From the NCBI RefSeq assembly GCF_031450805.1, contig NZ_JARTVY010000001.1, positions 124,001 to 188,000 on the forward strand: a stretch of 64,000 nt of DNA, in the 5' to 3' direction. The DNA comes from Caballeronia sp031450805. Lineage in GTDB: Bacteria > Pseudomonadota > Gammaproteobacteria > Burkholderiales > Burkholderiaceae. Both the position numbers and the translations under genes were made by a program. Shown here in pieces: positions 1 to 8,743 of the stretch; position 1 is the first letter of the stretch; each line of letters starts with the position of its first letter. Under the pieces are notes generated by a model that did no database searches, was not told the origin of the DNA, and saw only the letters and a list, made by a program, of their open reading frames with translations.

Positions 1-591
1 GGCTTCATCGATCTTGCGGACCGCTTCTGCACCGGCTCGTCCATCATGCCGCAGAAGAAGAATCCCGACGTGCCCGAGCTGGCGCGTGGCAAGACGGGCC
101 GCGTGAACGGGCATCTGATGGCGCTGCTGACGCTGATGAAAGGCCAGCCGCTCGCCTACAACAAGGACAATCAGGAAGACAAGGAGCCGCTCTTCGATAC
201 GGTCGATACCGTCGCCGATACGCTGCGCATCTTCTCGGAGATGGCGGCGGGCATCACGGTCAAGCCGCAGAACATGCGCGCGGCGGCGTTGCAGGGCTTC
301 TCGACGGCGACCGATCTCGCGGATTACCTCGTGAAGCGCGGCCTGCCCTTCCGCGATGCGCACGAAGCCGTCGCGCACGCGGTGCGTATCTGCGACGACC
401 GCGGCTGCGATCTCGCGGATCTTTCGCTCGACGCAATGCGTATCGAGTTGCCGAACGTCGCGCATCTGATCGGCGACGACGTGTTCGATTATCTGACGCT
501 CGAAGGCTCGGTCGCGAGCCGCAATCATCCGGGCGGGACTGCGCCGGATCAGGTGCGCGCGGCGGCGAAGGCGGCGCGCGAAGCGCTTTGA
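1..591 (+). CDS. argH: Argininosuccinate lyase, C-terminal part (5' end outside window)
   Basis: This is the last step of arginine synthesis, splitting argininosuccinate into arginine and fumarate in the cytoplasm. The reading frame is open from base 1, and 196 residues are visible. The fumarase/aspartase superfamily signature GSSIMPQKKNP lies at visible residues 12-22, with the downstream segment YNKDNQEDKEPLFD typical of ArgH. An internal ATG at base 46 lies inside the signature and is not the true start. The gene ends just before a hairpin terminator. The family identification is secure; the missing N-terminus cannot be judged. Confidence 0.96.
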   Translation, partial: GFIDLADRFCTGSSIMPQKKNPDVPELARGKTGRVNGHLMALLTLMKGQPLAYNKDNQEDKEPLFDTVDTVADTLRIFSEMAAGITVKPQNMRAAALQGFSTATDLADYLVKRGLPFRDAHEAVAHAVRICDDRGCDLADLSLDAMRIELPNVAHLIGDDVFDYLTLEGSVASRNHPGGTAPDQVRAAAKAAREAL

Positions 592-619
592 ACGTGCGCT
601 GACATCGCATGTCACGGGA

Positions 620-645
620 GGCCGTCCGTAAGGATGGCCTTTTTT
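620..645 (+). terminator. Rho-independent terminator after argH
   Basis: An 8-bp stem (620-627 with 632-639, one G-U pair) closes a 4-base loop and is followed by six T at 640-645. It lies 29 bases after the argH stop and before the bestrophin-like gene, so it separates the two transcription units. Confidence 0.85.
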
Positions 646-674
646 GTCGCCGTCCTTCCCGTTCCTGACGCACC

Positions 675-1607
675 ATGATCATTCGCCCCAAGCTGCACTG
701 GTTCCGCATGCTGTTCGTCTGGCGCGGCTCTGTGCTGCCCCAGTTGCTGCCGCGGCTCGGACTGATCTTCGCGCTCTCGGTCGCGGCGATCTTCATGCAC
801 GACCACATGCGCCACTATCCGATCGGGCTTGGCACGCCGCCGTTCGCGCTCGTCGGCATTGCGCTCGCGGTGTTTCTCGGCTTTCGCAACAGCGCGAGCT
901 ACGACCGCTGGTGGGAGGGCCGCAAGCTGTGGGGCTCGATGCTGATCACCGCGCGTTCGCTCGCGCGGCAGGCGCTCGCATTGCAGCATCCGCGCGACGA
1001 CGAAGCGACACGGCGCTTTCTCGCGGTGATCGGCGGCTTCGCGCATGCGCTGCGGCATCAGTTGCGCGGCACGGACGCGTCCGCCGATCTCGCGCCGCGC
1101 CTGCCGCCCGAACTGCTCGACCGGGTGAACGCCGCGCAATACAAGCCCGCGACGATCCTGCTGTGGCTCGGCGAATGGATTGCACAGCGCAAGCGCGATG
1201 CGTCGCTCGACGGCTACGCGGTGCTTGCGATGGATCACAACCTGAACGCGCTGTCGGCCGTCGTCGGCGGGTGCGAGCGGCTCGCGTCCACGCCGCTGCC
1301 GTTTTCGTACTCGGTGATGATCCATCGCACGATCTACATGTTCTGCTTTCTGCTGCCGTTCGGCCTGGTCGATGGCGCGGGCGTGCTCACGCCGCTTTTC
1401 GCGCTGCTGGTCGCGTATGCGTTCATGGCGCTGGAGGCGATTGCCGCGCAGATCGAGGACCCGTTCGGGCTCGAAGAAAACGACCTCGCCCTGAATGCGA
1501 TCTGCGCAACGCTCGAAGCCGCGCTGCACGACATGGCGGCGGACCCCGAGTTTGCATCGGCGCCGCCGGCGGCGCGGGAGTCGGCGCGAAGGTTCATCGT
1601 CGATTGA
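675..1607 (+). CDS. Bestrophin-like (UPF0187 family) membrane protein
   Basis: This 310-residue inner-membrane protein belongs to the bacterial bestrophin/UPF0187 family, whose members form pentameric ion channels (anion- or cation-conducting depending on the member). The conserved motif RNSASYDRWWEGRKLWG starts near residue 71, after two hydrophobic segments (about 25-42 and 55-70). A further membrane stretch around residues 215-260 and the late motif DPFGLEENDLALN are also family hallmarks. The start is the ATG at 675; no strong ribosome site is visible. Its 3' end overlaps the end of the convergent tai4 gene by 14 bases. Ion selectivity cannot be told from this sequence. Confidence 0.85.
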   Translation: MIIRPKLHWFRMLFVWRGSVLPQLLPRLGLIFALSVAAIFMHDHMRHYPIGLGTPPFALVGIALAVFLGFRNSASYDRWWEGRKLWGSMLITARSLARQALALQHPRDDEATRRFLAVIGGFAHALRHQLRGTDASADLAPRLPPELLDRVNAAQYKPATILLWLGEWIAQRKRDASLDGYAVLAMDHNLNALSAVVGGCERLASTPLPFSYSVMIHRTIYMFCFLLPFGLVDGAGVLTPLFALLVAYAFMALEAIAAQIEDPFGLEENDLALNAICATLEAALHDMAADPEFASAPPAARESARRFIVD

Positions 1608-1977
1608 GGGCGGCGAGGCGTCGGGTGAGATCGTCGAGCGCCTTGCTGTCGAACAAGTCAATGCATTTCTTCGTGCCGAAAGACGAATCTATCGAGCCCG
1701 TGCAGTGCCGGCTCGCGTAGTCGCTCGCGAGTTGATCGATTGCCCCGTACGCGTCCACTGGAACTTTGCCCGCTTCCAGATAGACGCTGGCCGTCGCGTT
1801 CGCATCTTTGCTCGTGGCTGCATCGGGATAGACCTTGGCGAGGCATCGGCTCAGTGCCCATCGCTTCAAAAGCGCACGTTGTCCGACGATGGAATCCGGT
1901 TGCGCTGCGGCTGCGGATTGGCCAAGTAACACCAACGCGATGCCTGCGACGACTGCGCGCATCAGTGCAGTATCCAT
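1594..1977 (-). CDS. Tai4-like T6SS amidase immunity protein (orphan)
   Basis: This 127-residue protein has a signal peptide (residues 1 to about 25, hydrophobic core VVAGIALVLLG, Ala-rich cleavage region), so it should be periplasmic. The mature part resembles the Tai4 family, which neutralises the type VI secretion peptidoglycan amidase Tae4. Family-like features are KRWALSRCLAKVY, the segment ASVYLEAG and the late GTKKCIDLFDSKAL, with cysteines at 45, 92 and 105. Its start overlaps by 16 bases the end of a frameshifted Tae4 remnant, the usual effector-immunity layout. No T6SS structural gene is in the window. The reading frame is intact, so it may still protect against Tae4 from neighbours. 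The assignment is by pattern recognition and needs a profile search. Confidence 0.75.
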   Translation of the reverse strand: MDTALMRAVVAGIALVLLGQSAAAAQPDSIVGQRALLKRWALSRCLAKVYPDAATSKDANATASVYLEAGKVPVDAYGAIDQLASDYASRHCTGSIDSSFGTKKCIDLFDSKALDDLTRRLAALNRR

Positions 1978-2224
1978 AGCGATGCCGTTTCGGGAACGAA
2001 TGTGCCGTTATCAGGGTTCTGAAGCAGATGGCATGAATCAGAACATGCGTTGCCGTCCCACAGGGTAACGTGCCCGCGCGAATGGCGGTCTCCCACTCAT
2101 CGATGATCTCTCTCGTCGGTTTGTGATCGGCCAGCGTAATAGTCACCTCTACCCATTCATACACGACTAATCCGATAACCCCATCATTTCCCCCCGCCGA
2201 CACACATCGTTCCTCACCCGTCAC
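1962..2224 (-). pseudogene. Decayed 3' end of a Tae4-type T6SS amidase effector gene
   Basis: In the minus frame ending at the TGA at 1962-1964, the last 37 codons (from about 2075) read GHVTLWDGNACSDSC and, after a short gap, NGTFVPETASLWIL. This closely resembles Tae4 C-termini, including the catalytic His in GHVTLW and the C-x3-C pair. Upstream, the same strand switches frame near 2075-2080: the open frame before it ends in EWETAIRAG, which would join to GHVTLW after a 1-base shift. Only about 60 weakly recognisable codons lie upstream, and the next gene begins at 2281, so the N-terminal half with the catalytic Cys is gone. It is read as a truncated, frameshifted effector relic next to an intact immunity gene. 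Confidence 0.68.
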
Positions 2225-2280
2225 TGCCGGCTCCGCCGCGAATCGTTCATAATGCTCCGCGATTTACCCTGGAGATTCGA

Positions 2281-2886
2281 ATGAAACTGTTTTACAAAGC
2301 CGGCGCATGTTCGCTCGCATCGCATATCGTTCTGGAAGAGTCCGGTCTGCCTTACGAAATCGAAGCAGTCGACCTCAAAACGAAGCTGACCGCAAGCGGC
2401 GCCGATTTCACGGCGATCAACGCAAAGGGCTACGTGCCCGCGCTGCAACTCGATAACGGCGAAGTGCTGACGGAAGGCCCGGCGATCATGCAATACATCG
2501 CGGATCAGGTTCCGGCAAAGCATCTCGCCCCGCTCGCCGACGCGATGGCGCGCTATCGCCTGCAAGGGTGGCTCACGTTCATCGGCACCGAACTGCACAA
2601 GAACTTCTCGCCGTTCTTCAATCCCGCCGCGTCGAGCGACTGGAAAGCGGCCGCCATGGCAAATCTGGAACGCCGTCTCGGTTACGTCGCCAAGCACATC
2701 GACGACAAGCAGTTCCTGCTCGGCAACGAATTCGGCATTGCCGATGCATACCTCTTCACCGTGCTCGGCTGGGCCCCGCATATCGATCTCGACCTGAACA
2801 AGTGGTCGGCGCTGGTCGCGTATCAGGCGCGCGTGGGCGCGCGGGCGGCGGTTCAGGCGGCGATGAAGGCCGAAGGACTCATCTGA
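2281..2886 (+). CDS. gstA: Glutathione S-transferase, beta class
   Basis: This 201-residue cytoplasmic enzyme conjugates glutathione to electrophiles or reduces mixed disulfides. The N-terminal thioredoxin-like domain (residues 1-80) begins MKLFYKAGACSLASH with Cys10, the beta-class catalytic cysteine, and carries the glutathione-binding stretch GYVPALQ...LTEGPAIMQYI. The helical C-terminal domain contains the conserved FGIADAYLFTVLGW around residue 155-168. A GGAG ribosome site lies 8 bases before the ATG at 2281. It is a single-gene unit closed by a hairpin at 2914-2945. Confidence 0.93.
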   Translation: MKLFYKAGACSLASHIVLEESGLPYEIEAVDLKTKLTASGADFTAINAKGYVPALQLDNGEVLTEGPAIMQYIADQVPAKHLAPLADAMARYRLQGWLTFIGTELHKNFSPFFNPAASSDWKAAAMANLERRLGYVAKHIDDKQFLLGNEFGIADAYLFTVLGWAPHIDLDLNKWSALVAYQARVGARAAVQAAMKAEGLI

Positions 2887-2913
2887 CGCCGGCATTCATC
2901 GTCGTCACACCAA

Positions 2914-2945
2914 GACAAACGGCCCTCGCGGGCCGTTTGTCTTTC
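2914..2945 (+). terminator. Terminator after gstA (probably bidirectional)
   Basis: An 11-bp perfect stem (2914-2924 with 2931-2941) has a 6-base loop, then TTTC. It sits between the convergent gstA and the decarboxylase gene, whose stop codon is at 2966, so it may serve both strands. Confidence 0.7.
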
Positions 2946-2965
2946 AGGCAAGAGACGCACAAGCG

Positions 2966-5251
2966 TCAATCCCGCACGCAATCGACAAAATACTCGATAC
3001 GCCCGTTGATCATCTCGCCGACGAGCCCGTGAATATCCGTATGGAAGCCCGGGAAGCGCTCGTTGAACTCGCGCGCGAAACGCAGGTAATCGACGATCGT
3101 GCGATTGAAGCGCTCGCCCGGAATCAGAAGCGGAATGCCCGGCGGATACGGCGTCAGCAGAATGCTCGTCACGCGGCCTTCGAGTTCGTCGATCGGCACG
3201 CGGTCGATCTCGCGGTGCACGAGCTTCGCGTACGCCTCGGACGGCTTCATCGCCGGCTCCATGCTCGACAGATACATCTCGGTCGTCAGGCGCGCGATGT
3301 CGTTCGCGCGGTAGACGCTGTGAATCTGCTGGCACAGATCGCGCAGGCCGATGCGCTCATACGACGGATGCTGCGCGACGAATTCCGGCAGCACGCGCCA
3401 CAGCGGCTGGTTGTTGTCGTAGTCGTCCTTGAACTGCTGAAGCTCCGTGACCATCGAGTTCCAGCGGCCCTTCGTGATGCCGATGGTGAACATGATGAAG
3501 AACGAGTAAAGCCCCGTCTTCTCCACGATGATGCCGTGCTCCGCCAGATAGCGCGTCACGATGCCGGCCGGAATGCCCGTTTCGCCGAACTCGCCGTCGA
3601 CATCCAGCCCCGGCGTGATGATCGTCGCCTTGATCGGATCGAGCATGTTGAAGCCTTCCGCAAGCGGGCCGAAGCCGTGCCAGCGATCGTTCGGCTTCAG
3701 CATCCAGTCCTCGCGATCACCGATGCCTTCCTCGGCCAGCGCGTCCGGGCCCCAGACCGTGAAGAACCAGTCGTCGCCGTATTCGGCATCCACCTTGCGC
3801 ATCGCGCGGCGGAAATCGAGCGCCTCCGCAATCGATTCTTCCACGAGCGCCGGGCCGCCGGGCGCTTCCATCATCGCGGCAGCGACGTCGCACGACGCGA
3901 TGATCGCGTACTGCGGCGACGTCGACGTATGCATGAGATACGCCTCGTTGAAGCGATGACGGTCGAACGTGCTGTTCTCGCTGTCCTGCACGAGAATCTG
4001 CGACGCCTGCGAGATGCCGGCGAGCAGTTTGTGCGTGGAGTGCGTCGCGAACACGAGCGCGCCGGTGCGCGGCCGGCCCGCGCCGATCGCGTGCATGTCC
4101 TGATAGAACGAATGGAACTCGGCGTGCGGCAGCCACGCTTCGTCGAAATGCAGCGTGTCGAGCGTATCGCCGAGCAGGTCCTTGATCATCTCGACGTTGT
4201 AGACCACGCCGTCATACGTGCTTTGCGTAATCGTCAGAATGCGCGGCTTGACCTTCGGATTTTTCGCCAGCACTTCGCGCGCGAACGGATTCTCCTCGAT
4301 CTTCTTCCTGATGACCTCGGGCTTGAACTCGTCGCGCGGAATCGGACCGATGATGCCGAAGTGATTGCGCGTCGGCGTGAGGAAGACGGGGATCGCGCCC
4401 GTCATCGTGATTGCGTGCAGGATCGACTTGTGACAGTTGCGGTCCACGACGACGATATCGCCCGGCGCAACGGTGGCGTGCCACACGATCTTGTTCGACG
4501 TCGAGGTGCCGTTCGTCACGAAGAAAAGATGGTCCGCGCTGAAAATGCGCGCCGCATTGCGCTCGGAAGCCGCGACAGGCCCCGTGTGATCCAGCAACTG
4601 ACCGAGTTCGTCCACCGCGTTGCAGACGTCCGCGCGCAGCATGTTCTCGCCGAAGAACTGATGGAACATCTGTCCGAGCGGATTCTTCAGGAACGCGACG
4701 CCGCCCGAGTGCCCCGGGCAGTGCCACGAATACGACCCCTCCTCGGCGTAACGCACGAGCTCGCCGAAGAACGGCGGCGCGAGCGAATCCAGATACACCT
4801 TCGCCTCGCGGATGATATGGCGCGCCACGAACTCCGGCGTGTCCTCGAACATGTGGATGAAGCCGTGCAGTTCGCGCAGGATGTCGTTCGGCAGATGGCG
4901 CGACGTACGCGTTTCGCCGTACAGGAAGATGGGGATGTCGGCGTTGCGGCGGCGCACGGCGCTCACGAACGCACGCAGCGCGACGATCGCCGAGGCGAGC
5001 TCGGGCGTATCGCCTTCGACCACGACGTTGTCGGCATAAGGCAGCAGCTCGTCGTCGTCGATCGAAAGGATGAAGCACGATGCGCGGCTCGATTGCTGGG
5101 CGAACGCGGCGAGATCGCCGTAGCTCGTCAGGCCGAGCACTTCGGCGCCTTCTTTTTCGATCGCCTCGGCCAGCGCGCGAATACCGGAACCCGAGATGTT
5201 CTCGGAGCGAAAATCTTCGTCGATGATGACGACGGGAAAGCGGAACTTCAT
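2966..5251 (-). CDS. Orn/Lys/Arg decarboxylase, AdiA/LdcA-type, PLP-dependent
   Basis: This is a 761-residue fold-type I PLP amino-acid decarboxylase of the acid-inducible family. Domains in order are the N-terminal response-regulator-like wing (residues 1 to about 145), the catalytic domain (about 150-590) and the C-terminal domain. The PLP lysine is Lys408 in FATHSTHKLLAGISQAS, the PLP aspartate is in HFDEAW near 370, and CPGHSGGVAF at 178-187 is typical of arginine decarboxylases. An upstream ATG at 5290 would add 13 residues. I chose 5251 because GGAG lies 9 bases before it and the protein then begins MKFRFPVVIID. Arginine or lysine as substrate cannot be settled by eye. No antiporter gene lies alongside. 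Confidence 0.88.
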   Translation of the reverse strand: MKFRFPVVIIDEDFRSENISGSGIRALAEAIEKEGAEVLGLTSYGDLAAFAQQSSRASCFILSIDDDELLPYADNVVVEGDTPELASAIVALRAFVSAVRRRNADIPIFLYGETRTSRHLPNDILRELHGFIHMFEDTPEFVARHIIREAKVYLDSLAPPFFGELVRYAEEGSYSWHCPGHSGGVAFLKNPLGQMFHQFFGENMLRADVCNAVDELGQLLDHTGPVAASERNAARIFSADHLFFVTNGTSTSNKIVWHATVAPGDIVVVDRNCHKSILHAITMTGAIPVFLTPTRNHFGIIGPIPRDEFKPEVIRKKIEENPFAREVLAKNPKVKPRILTITQSTYDGVVYNVEMIKDLLGDTLDTLHFDEAWLPHAEFHSFYQDMHAIGAGRPRTGALVFATHSTHKLLAGISQASQILVQDSENSTFDRHRFNEAYLMHTSTSPQYAIIASCDVAAAMMEAPGGPALVEESIAEALDFRRAMRKVDAEYGDDWFFTVWGPDALAEEGIGDREDWMLKPNDRWHGFGPLAEGFNMLDPIKATIITPGLDVDGEFGETGIPAGIVTRYLAEHGIIVEKTGLYSFFIMFTIGITKGRWNSMVTELQQFKDDYDNNQPLWRVLPEFVAQHPSYERIGLRDLCQQIHSVYRANDIARLTTEMYLSSMEPAMKPSEAYAKLVHREIDRVPIDELEGRVTSILLTPYPPGIPLLIPGERFNRTIVDYLRFAREFNERFPGFHTDIHGLVGEMINGRIEYFVDCVRD

Positions 5252-5338
5252 GAGGCGAATCTCCAAATGGAACGACCGCTGCCCGAGCATCGGATCAGCG
5301 GTCTTTCAACAGCGTGCGGGTGTCTGACGATGCGTGGC

Positions 5339-5908
5339 TCAGGTCTTCGGCAGCGTGACGCCGTGCTGCCCCTGATACTTGCCGCCGCGATCCGCATAGG
5401 ACGTCTCGCATATTTCGTCGCTTTCGAAGAACAGAACCTGGGCGACGCCCTCGTTCGCATAGATCTTCGCAGGCAAAGGTGTCGTGTTCGAGAATTCGAG
5501 CGTGACGTAGCCTTCCCATTCCGGCTCGAACGGCGTCACGTTCACGATGATTCCGCAACGCGCGTAGGTCGACTTGCCGAGGCACACGGTCAGGCACGAG
5601 CGCGGAATGCGGAAATACTCGACGGTGCGCGCGAGCGCGAATGAATTCGGCGGAATGATGCAGACGTCGCCCTTGAAGTCGACGAACGATTTTTCGTCGA
5701 AGCCTTTCGGATCGACGATGGTGGAATTGATGTTCGTGAAGATCTTGAATTCGTCGGCCACGCGGATGTCGTAGCCGTAGCTCGACGTTCCGTAACTCAC
5801 GATCTTGCGGCCGTCCTCGGCCACGCGCACCTGATCGCGCACGAACGGCTCGATCATCTTGTGCTCTTCGGCCATGCGCCGAATCCACTTGTCGGACTTG
5901 ATGCTCAT
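5339..5908 (-). CDS. dcd: dCTP deaminase
   Basis: This cytoplasmic trimeric enzyme deaminates dCTP to dUTP for thymidylate synthesis. At 189 residues it matches the E. coli-type family length. Visible motifs are the nucleotide-binding GKSTYARCG (111-119), catalytic Glu138 in VTLEFSN, and the C-terminal KYQGQHGVTLPK loop that closes over the substrate. A TAAAAT-like -10 lies about 115 bases upstream. The decarboxylase gene follows on the same strand after about 87 bases. Confidence 0.96.
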   Translation of the reverse strand: MSIKSDKWIRRMAEEHKMIEPFVRDQVRVAEDGRKIVSYGTSSYGYDIRVADEFKIFTNINSTIVDPKGFDEKSFVDFKGDVCIIPPNSFALARTVEYFRIPRSCLTVCLGKSTYARCGIIVNVTPFEPEWEGYVTLEFSNTTPLPAKIYANEGVAQVLFFESDEICETSYADRGGKYQGQHGVTLPKT

Positions 5909-6022
5909 AGAACGCTACCCAGCGTTGCAGCTTGCGATCGCGCGATGGGACCGCAGGCCTTCGGTGAAACGGCGCATGGCCCGGCCGGACCAGACGAAAG
6001 ACGATGACAAAACGAAGCGCGT

Positions 6023-6028
6023 ATTTTA
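6023..6028 (-). promoter_or_regulatory. Candidate -10 box for dcd
   Basis: Minus-strand TAAAAT lies 115 bases upstream of the dcd start in the dcd/sodC-like gap. No good -35 match is visible at the right distance, so this is a weak call. Confidence 0.3.
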
Positions 6029-6072
6029 CGCGAATGATGCTGAAGGCGAGCCCGGCCGTTCAGCCGATGCCG

Positions 6073-6606
6073 TCAGCGCCGGATGACGCCGCACGCAAGC
6101 GCCGGACCCACGTTGTGCGGGCTCATCGCGTAGGGGTCCGTGGCTTCGCGATGCAGCATGATCGCGCGGGAAATGACGGAGCGCACGCCGTCGAGCGATA
6201 CGTCCGTGGCAACGATGAACCCCGTCGCCGTGCCGTTGGCGTCCGCATGGATGTTGCCGAGTTCGCCTTCGAGCCGCCCGCTCGCGCGCGCCCGTTCGCC
6301 CGGCAGTGCGAACACCGGGCTCGCGTCGGCGCCGTTCACCGCGATGCAGTCGCCGCGTTCATGGACCTGCAACGCGTGATCGCTGTTGGGCGGCATGTCG
6401 GTGATGCTGTAGGTGACCTGTACGCCGTCCGAGCGCTCGATCAGCGTGATGGTGCCCCGCGCCGTGTTGCCGGGCGTGGGCTTCAGCGTGGCGTCGGCGA
6501 GTTTCTCGTGATTCTGGAAGATGATGCCGCAGCCGCTCAGCACGACGCTGCACGCGGCCGTGGCGAACAAGGCGGCAAGCGCCCTCCCGTCGAATCTGTC
6601 TCTCAT
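6073..6606 (-). CDS. SodC-like lipoprotein, Cu/Zn superoxide dismutase fold with most metal ligands missing
   Basis: The 177-residue product starts MRDRFDG with a lipoprotein signal peptide and lipobox LSGC (Cys26), so it is probably attached to an envelope membrane facing the periplasm. The start at 6606 is preceded by an AGAGGA ribosome site; an ATG further upstream at 6687 would bury the signal. The SodC scaffold is clear: HALQVHERGDC (77-87), GELGNIHADANG, MLHREATD (150-157) and C-terminal PALACGVI. The HxH copper pair reads QVH (Gln80). The expected GGHFNP, HG and HAGDL segments with the bridging and zinc histidines and Asp are replaced. His82, His152 and the disulfide cysteines 87 and 172 remain. 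Loss of dismutase activity is inferred; the role is unknown. Confidence 0.75.
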   Translation of the reverse strand: MRDRFDGRALAALFATAACSVVLSGCGIIFQNHEKLADATLKPTPGNTARGTITLIERSDGVQVTYSITDMPPNSDHALQVHERGDCIAVNGADASPVFALPGERARASGRLEGELGNIHADANGTATGFIVATDVSLDGVRSVISRAIMLHREATDPYAMSPHNVGPALACGVIRR

Positions 6607-6726
6607 GCGATCCTCTTGGCGGCCCGCCGACACCCCGTGCGTCCACGCTGCCGCGCCTCGAAGGCGACATGATACCGCGAGCCGCACCGCACAAGGCCCG
6701 CGAAAGACACGTCCGGACGATCGATG

Positions 6727-7815
6727 TCAGGTGTTCTGCACGACGATGCTCGGGAACTTCGAGGTCATGTCGCGCTGGCGCTCGGCGATCGAAATCGCGA
6801 CGCGGCGAGCAATCGCGCGATACGTCTCCGCAATACGGCTATCGGGCTGCGACACGACGGTCGGCTGGCCGGCATCGGTGCGCTCGCGGATCGAAATATC
6901 GAGCGGCAGTTGCCCGAGAATCTCGACGCCGTATTCCTTCGCCATGCGCTCGCCGCCGCCCGCGCCGAAGATGTGCTCTTCGTGGCCGCAATTCGAGCAG
7001 ATATGCGTGCTCATGTTTTCGACGATGCCGAGAATCGGAATGCCGACCTTCTCGAACATCTTGAGGCCCTTCTTCGCGTCGAGCAGCGCGATGTCCTGCG
7101 GCGTCGTGACGATCACCGCGCCCGTCACCGGCACTTTCTGCGACAGCGTGAGCTGGATGTCGCCCGTACCCGGCGGCATGTCGACGACGAGGTAATCGAG
7201 GTCCTTCCAGTTCGTCTGACGCAGCAGTTGTTCGAGCGCCGACGTGACCATCGGGCCGCGCCAGACCATCGGGTTGTCCTGCTCGATCAGAAAGCCGATC
7301 GAATTCGCCTGAATGCCGTGGCCGGTGAGCGGATTCATCGACTGATTGTCGGGCGATTCGGGGCGGCCGGAGATGCCGAGCATCATCGGCAGCGAAGGAC
7401 CGTAGATGTCTGCGTCGAGCATGCCGACCGATGCGCCTTCCTGCGCGAGCGCAAGCGCGAGATTCGTCGCCGTCGTGCTCTTGCCGACGCCGCCCTTGCC
7501 CGACGCCACCGCGATGATGTTCTTGACGTTCGGCAGCAGTTTCACGCCGCGCTGCACCGCATGCGCGACGACTTGCGAGGTGACATCGACTGAAACGTCG
7601 GTAACGCCGGCCACCTGGCGCAACGCATCGGCAACGAGGCTGCCGATCGTGGCAAATTGCGTCTTCGCCGGATAGCCCAGCACGACGCTCACCGCCACCT
7701 TGCCGCCCTCGATGGAAACGTTGCGGATGCTCTTCGTATCGACGAACTTGCGGTTCGTGTTCGGATCGGTCAGGGTAGCGAGTGCGGTGTCGATCCGCGC
7801 GCGGTCAATGCTCAT
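6727..7815 (-). CDS. apbC: Mrp/NBP35-family iron-sulfur carrier ATPase
   Basis: This 362-residue cytoplasmic P-loop ATPase carries and transfers Fe-S clusters. It has an N-terminal DUF59/MIP18-like domain (residues 1-85). The deviant Walker A SGKGGVGKS is at 105-113, followed by DADIYGPS, DMPPGTGD and the cluster-binding CSNC at 273-276. Length and order match bacterial ApbC. It is transcribed away from the OmpA-like gene; the long gap between them (7816-8086) is AT-richer and should hold both promoters. Confidence 0.96.
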   Translation of the reverse strand: MSIDRARIDTALATLTDPNTNRKFVDTKSIRNVSIEGGKVAVSVVLGYPAKTQFATIGSLVADALRQVAGVTDVSVDVTSQVVAHAVQRGVKLLPNVKNIIAVASGKGGVGKSTTATNLALALAQEGASVGMLDADIYGPSLPMMLGISGRPESPDNQSMNPLTGHGIQANSIGFLIEQDNPMVWRGPMVTSALEQLLRQTNWKDLDYLVVDMPPGTGDIQLTLSQKVPVTGAVIVTTPQDIALLDAKKGLKMFEKVGIPILGIVENMSTHICSNCGHEEHIFGAGGGERMAKEYGVEILGQLPLDISIRERTDAGQPTVVSQPDSRIAETYRAIARRVAISIAERQRDMTSKFPSIVVQNT

Positions 7816-8086
7816 TGAAACTCCATGGAACGCCTGTTGCTAAGCTGCCGTCGCACTGCAACAAACTGAGGAAATTGAAAGTAATTGTTAACGCCGTTGC
7901 GCGCGAGTCGCCCCGCGCTGCACTATGCCGCTGCTGTTGCTCCCCGGGGACGCATCGCACCGGGCCGGACGGACGTGTTTCTCAATATTCCCATTATTGT
8001 AGAGGCTCGTCCGAAAGCCCGTCCGAAGACCCTTTCGCATTGTCGGCGCGTGTCGCCGAACCGCTTTCGAATCAAAGGAGATCAAG

Positions 8087-8743
8087 ATGAATACGAAGTT
8101 GTTGACCCGCCTGTCCGTTTTCGCCGTCGTCGGCGCGCTGGTTGCCGGCTGCGCATCGCAGCAAGGCACGAATACCGCCGTCGGCACGGGCGTCGGTGCG
8201 GCCACGGGCGCTGGCATCGGCGCGATTTTCGGCGGCGGCAAGGGCGCGGCGATCGGCGCGGCGACGGGCGCGGCGGTCGGCGGCATCACCGGCTACAACT
8301 GGCAGGCGATTCGCAACAAGATTTCCGGCGATTCGAAGGGCACCGGCACGCAAGTGACCGAGCAGCAGGACGGCTCGCTCAAGGTCAACATCCCGAATTC
8401 GATCTCGTTCGACACCAACAGCTACGCGATCAAGCCGTCGTTCGATCCCGTGCTGAACTCCGTCACGCAAACGTTGCAGCAGCATCCTGAACTGATCGCG
8501 AGCGTCGTCGGCCATACGGATAACACCGGCACGGCTGCCTATAACCAGACGCTGTCGCAAAACCGCGCGCAAAGCGTCGCTTCGTACATTTCGACGCACG
8601 GCGTTCCGGCGCAGCGTCTGTCGGCGCAGGGCATGGGCCAGAACCAGCCGATCGCCGACAATTCGACGGAAGCCGGCCGCGCGCAGAATCGTCGCGTGGA
8701 GATCTATCTGCGCGCGACCGCGCAGCCGGGTCAGGTGCAGTAA
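8087..8743 (+). CDS. OmpA-family lipoprotein with glycine zipper
   Basis: This 218-residue outer-membrane lipoprotein has lipobox VAGC (Cys22), a glycine-zipper segment of repeated GxGxG/AxxG turns (about 30-66), and a C-terminal OmpA peptidoglycan-binding domain (about 100-210). That domain carries the conserved SFDTNSYAIKPSF, VGHTDNTG and NRRVEIYLR. It likely links the outer membrane to peptidoglycan. A strong AAAGGAG ribosome site lies 7 bases before the ATG. It is monocistronic, followed by a long gap with a strong terminator at 8907-8936. Confidence 0.92.
   Translation: MNTKLLTRLSVFAVVGALVAGCASQQGTNTAVGTGVGAATGAGIGAIFGGGKGAAIGAATGAAVGGITGYNWQAIRNKISGDSKGTGTQVTEQQDGSLKVNIPNSISFDTNSYAIKPSFDPVLNSVTQTLQQHPELIASVVGHTDNTGTAAYNQTLSQNRAQSVASYISTHGVPAQRLSAQGMGQNQPIADNSTEAGRAQNRRVEIYLRATAQPGQVQ

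Noticed and set aside
3029..5644. 871-codon plus-strand open frame
   Set aside because: It is antisense to the decarboxylase and dcd, Arg/His/Asp-rich and without domains, as expected of a GC-rich shadow frame.
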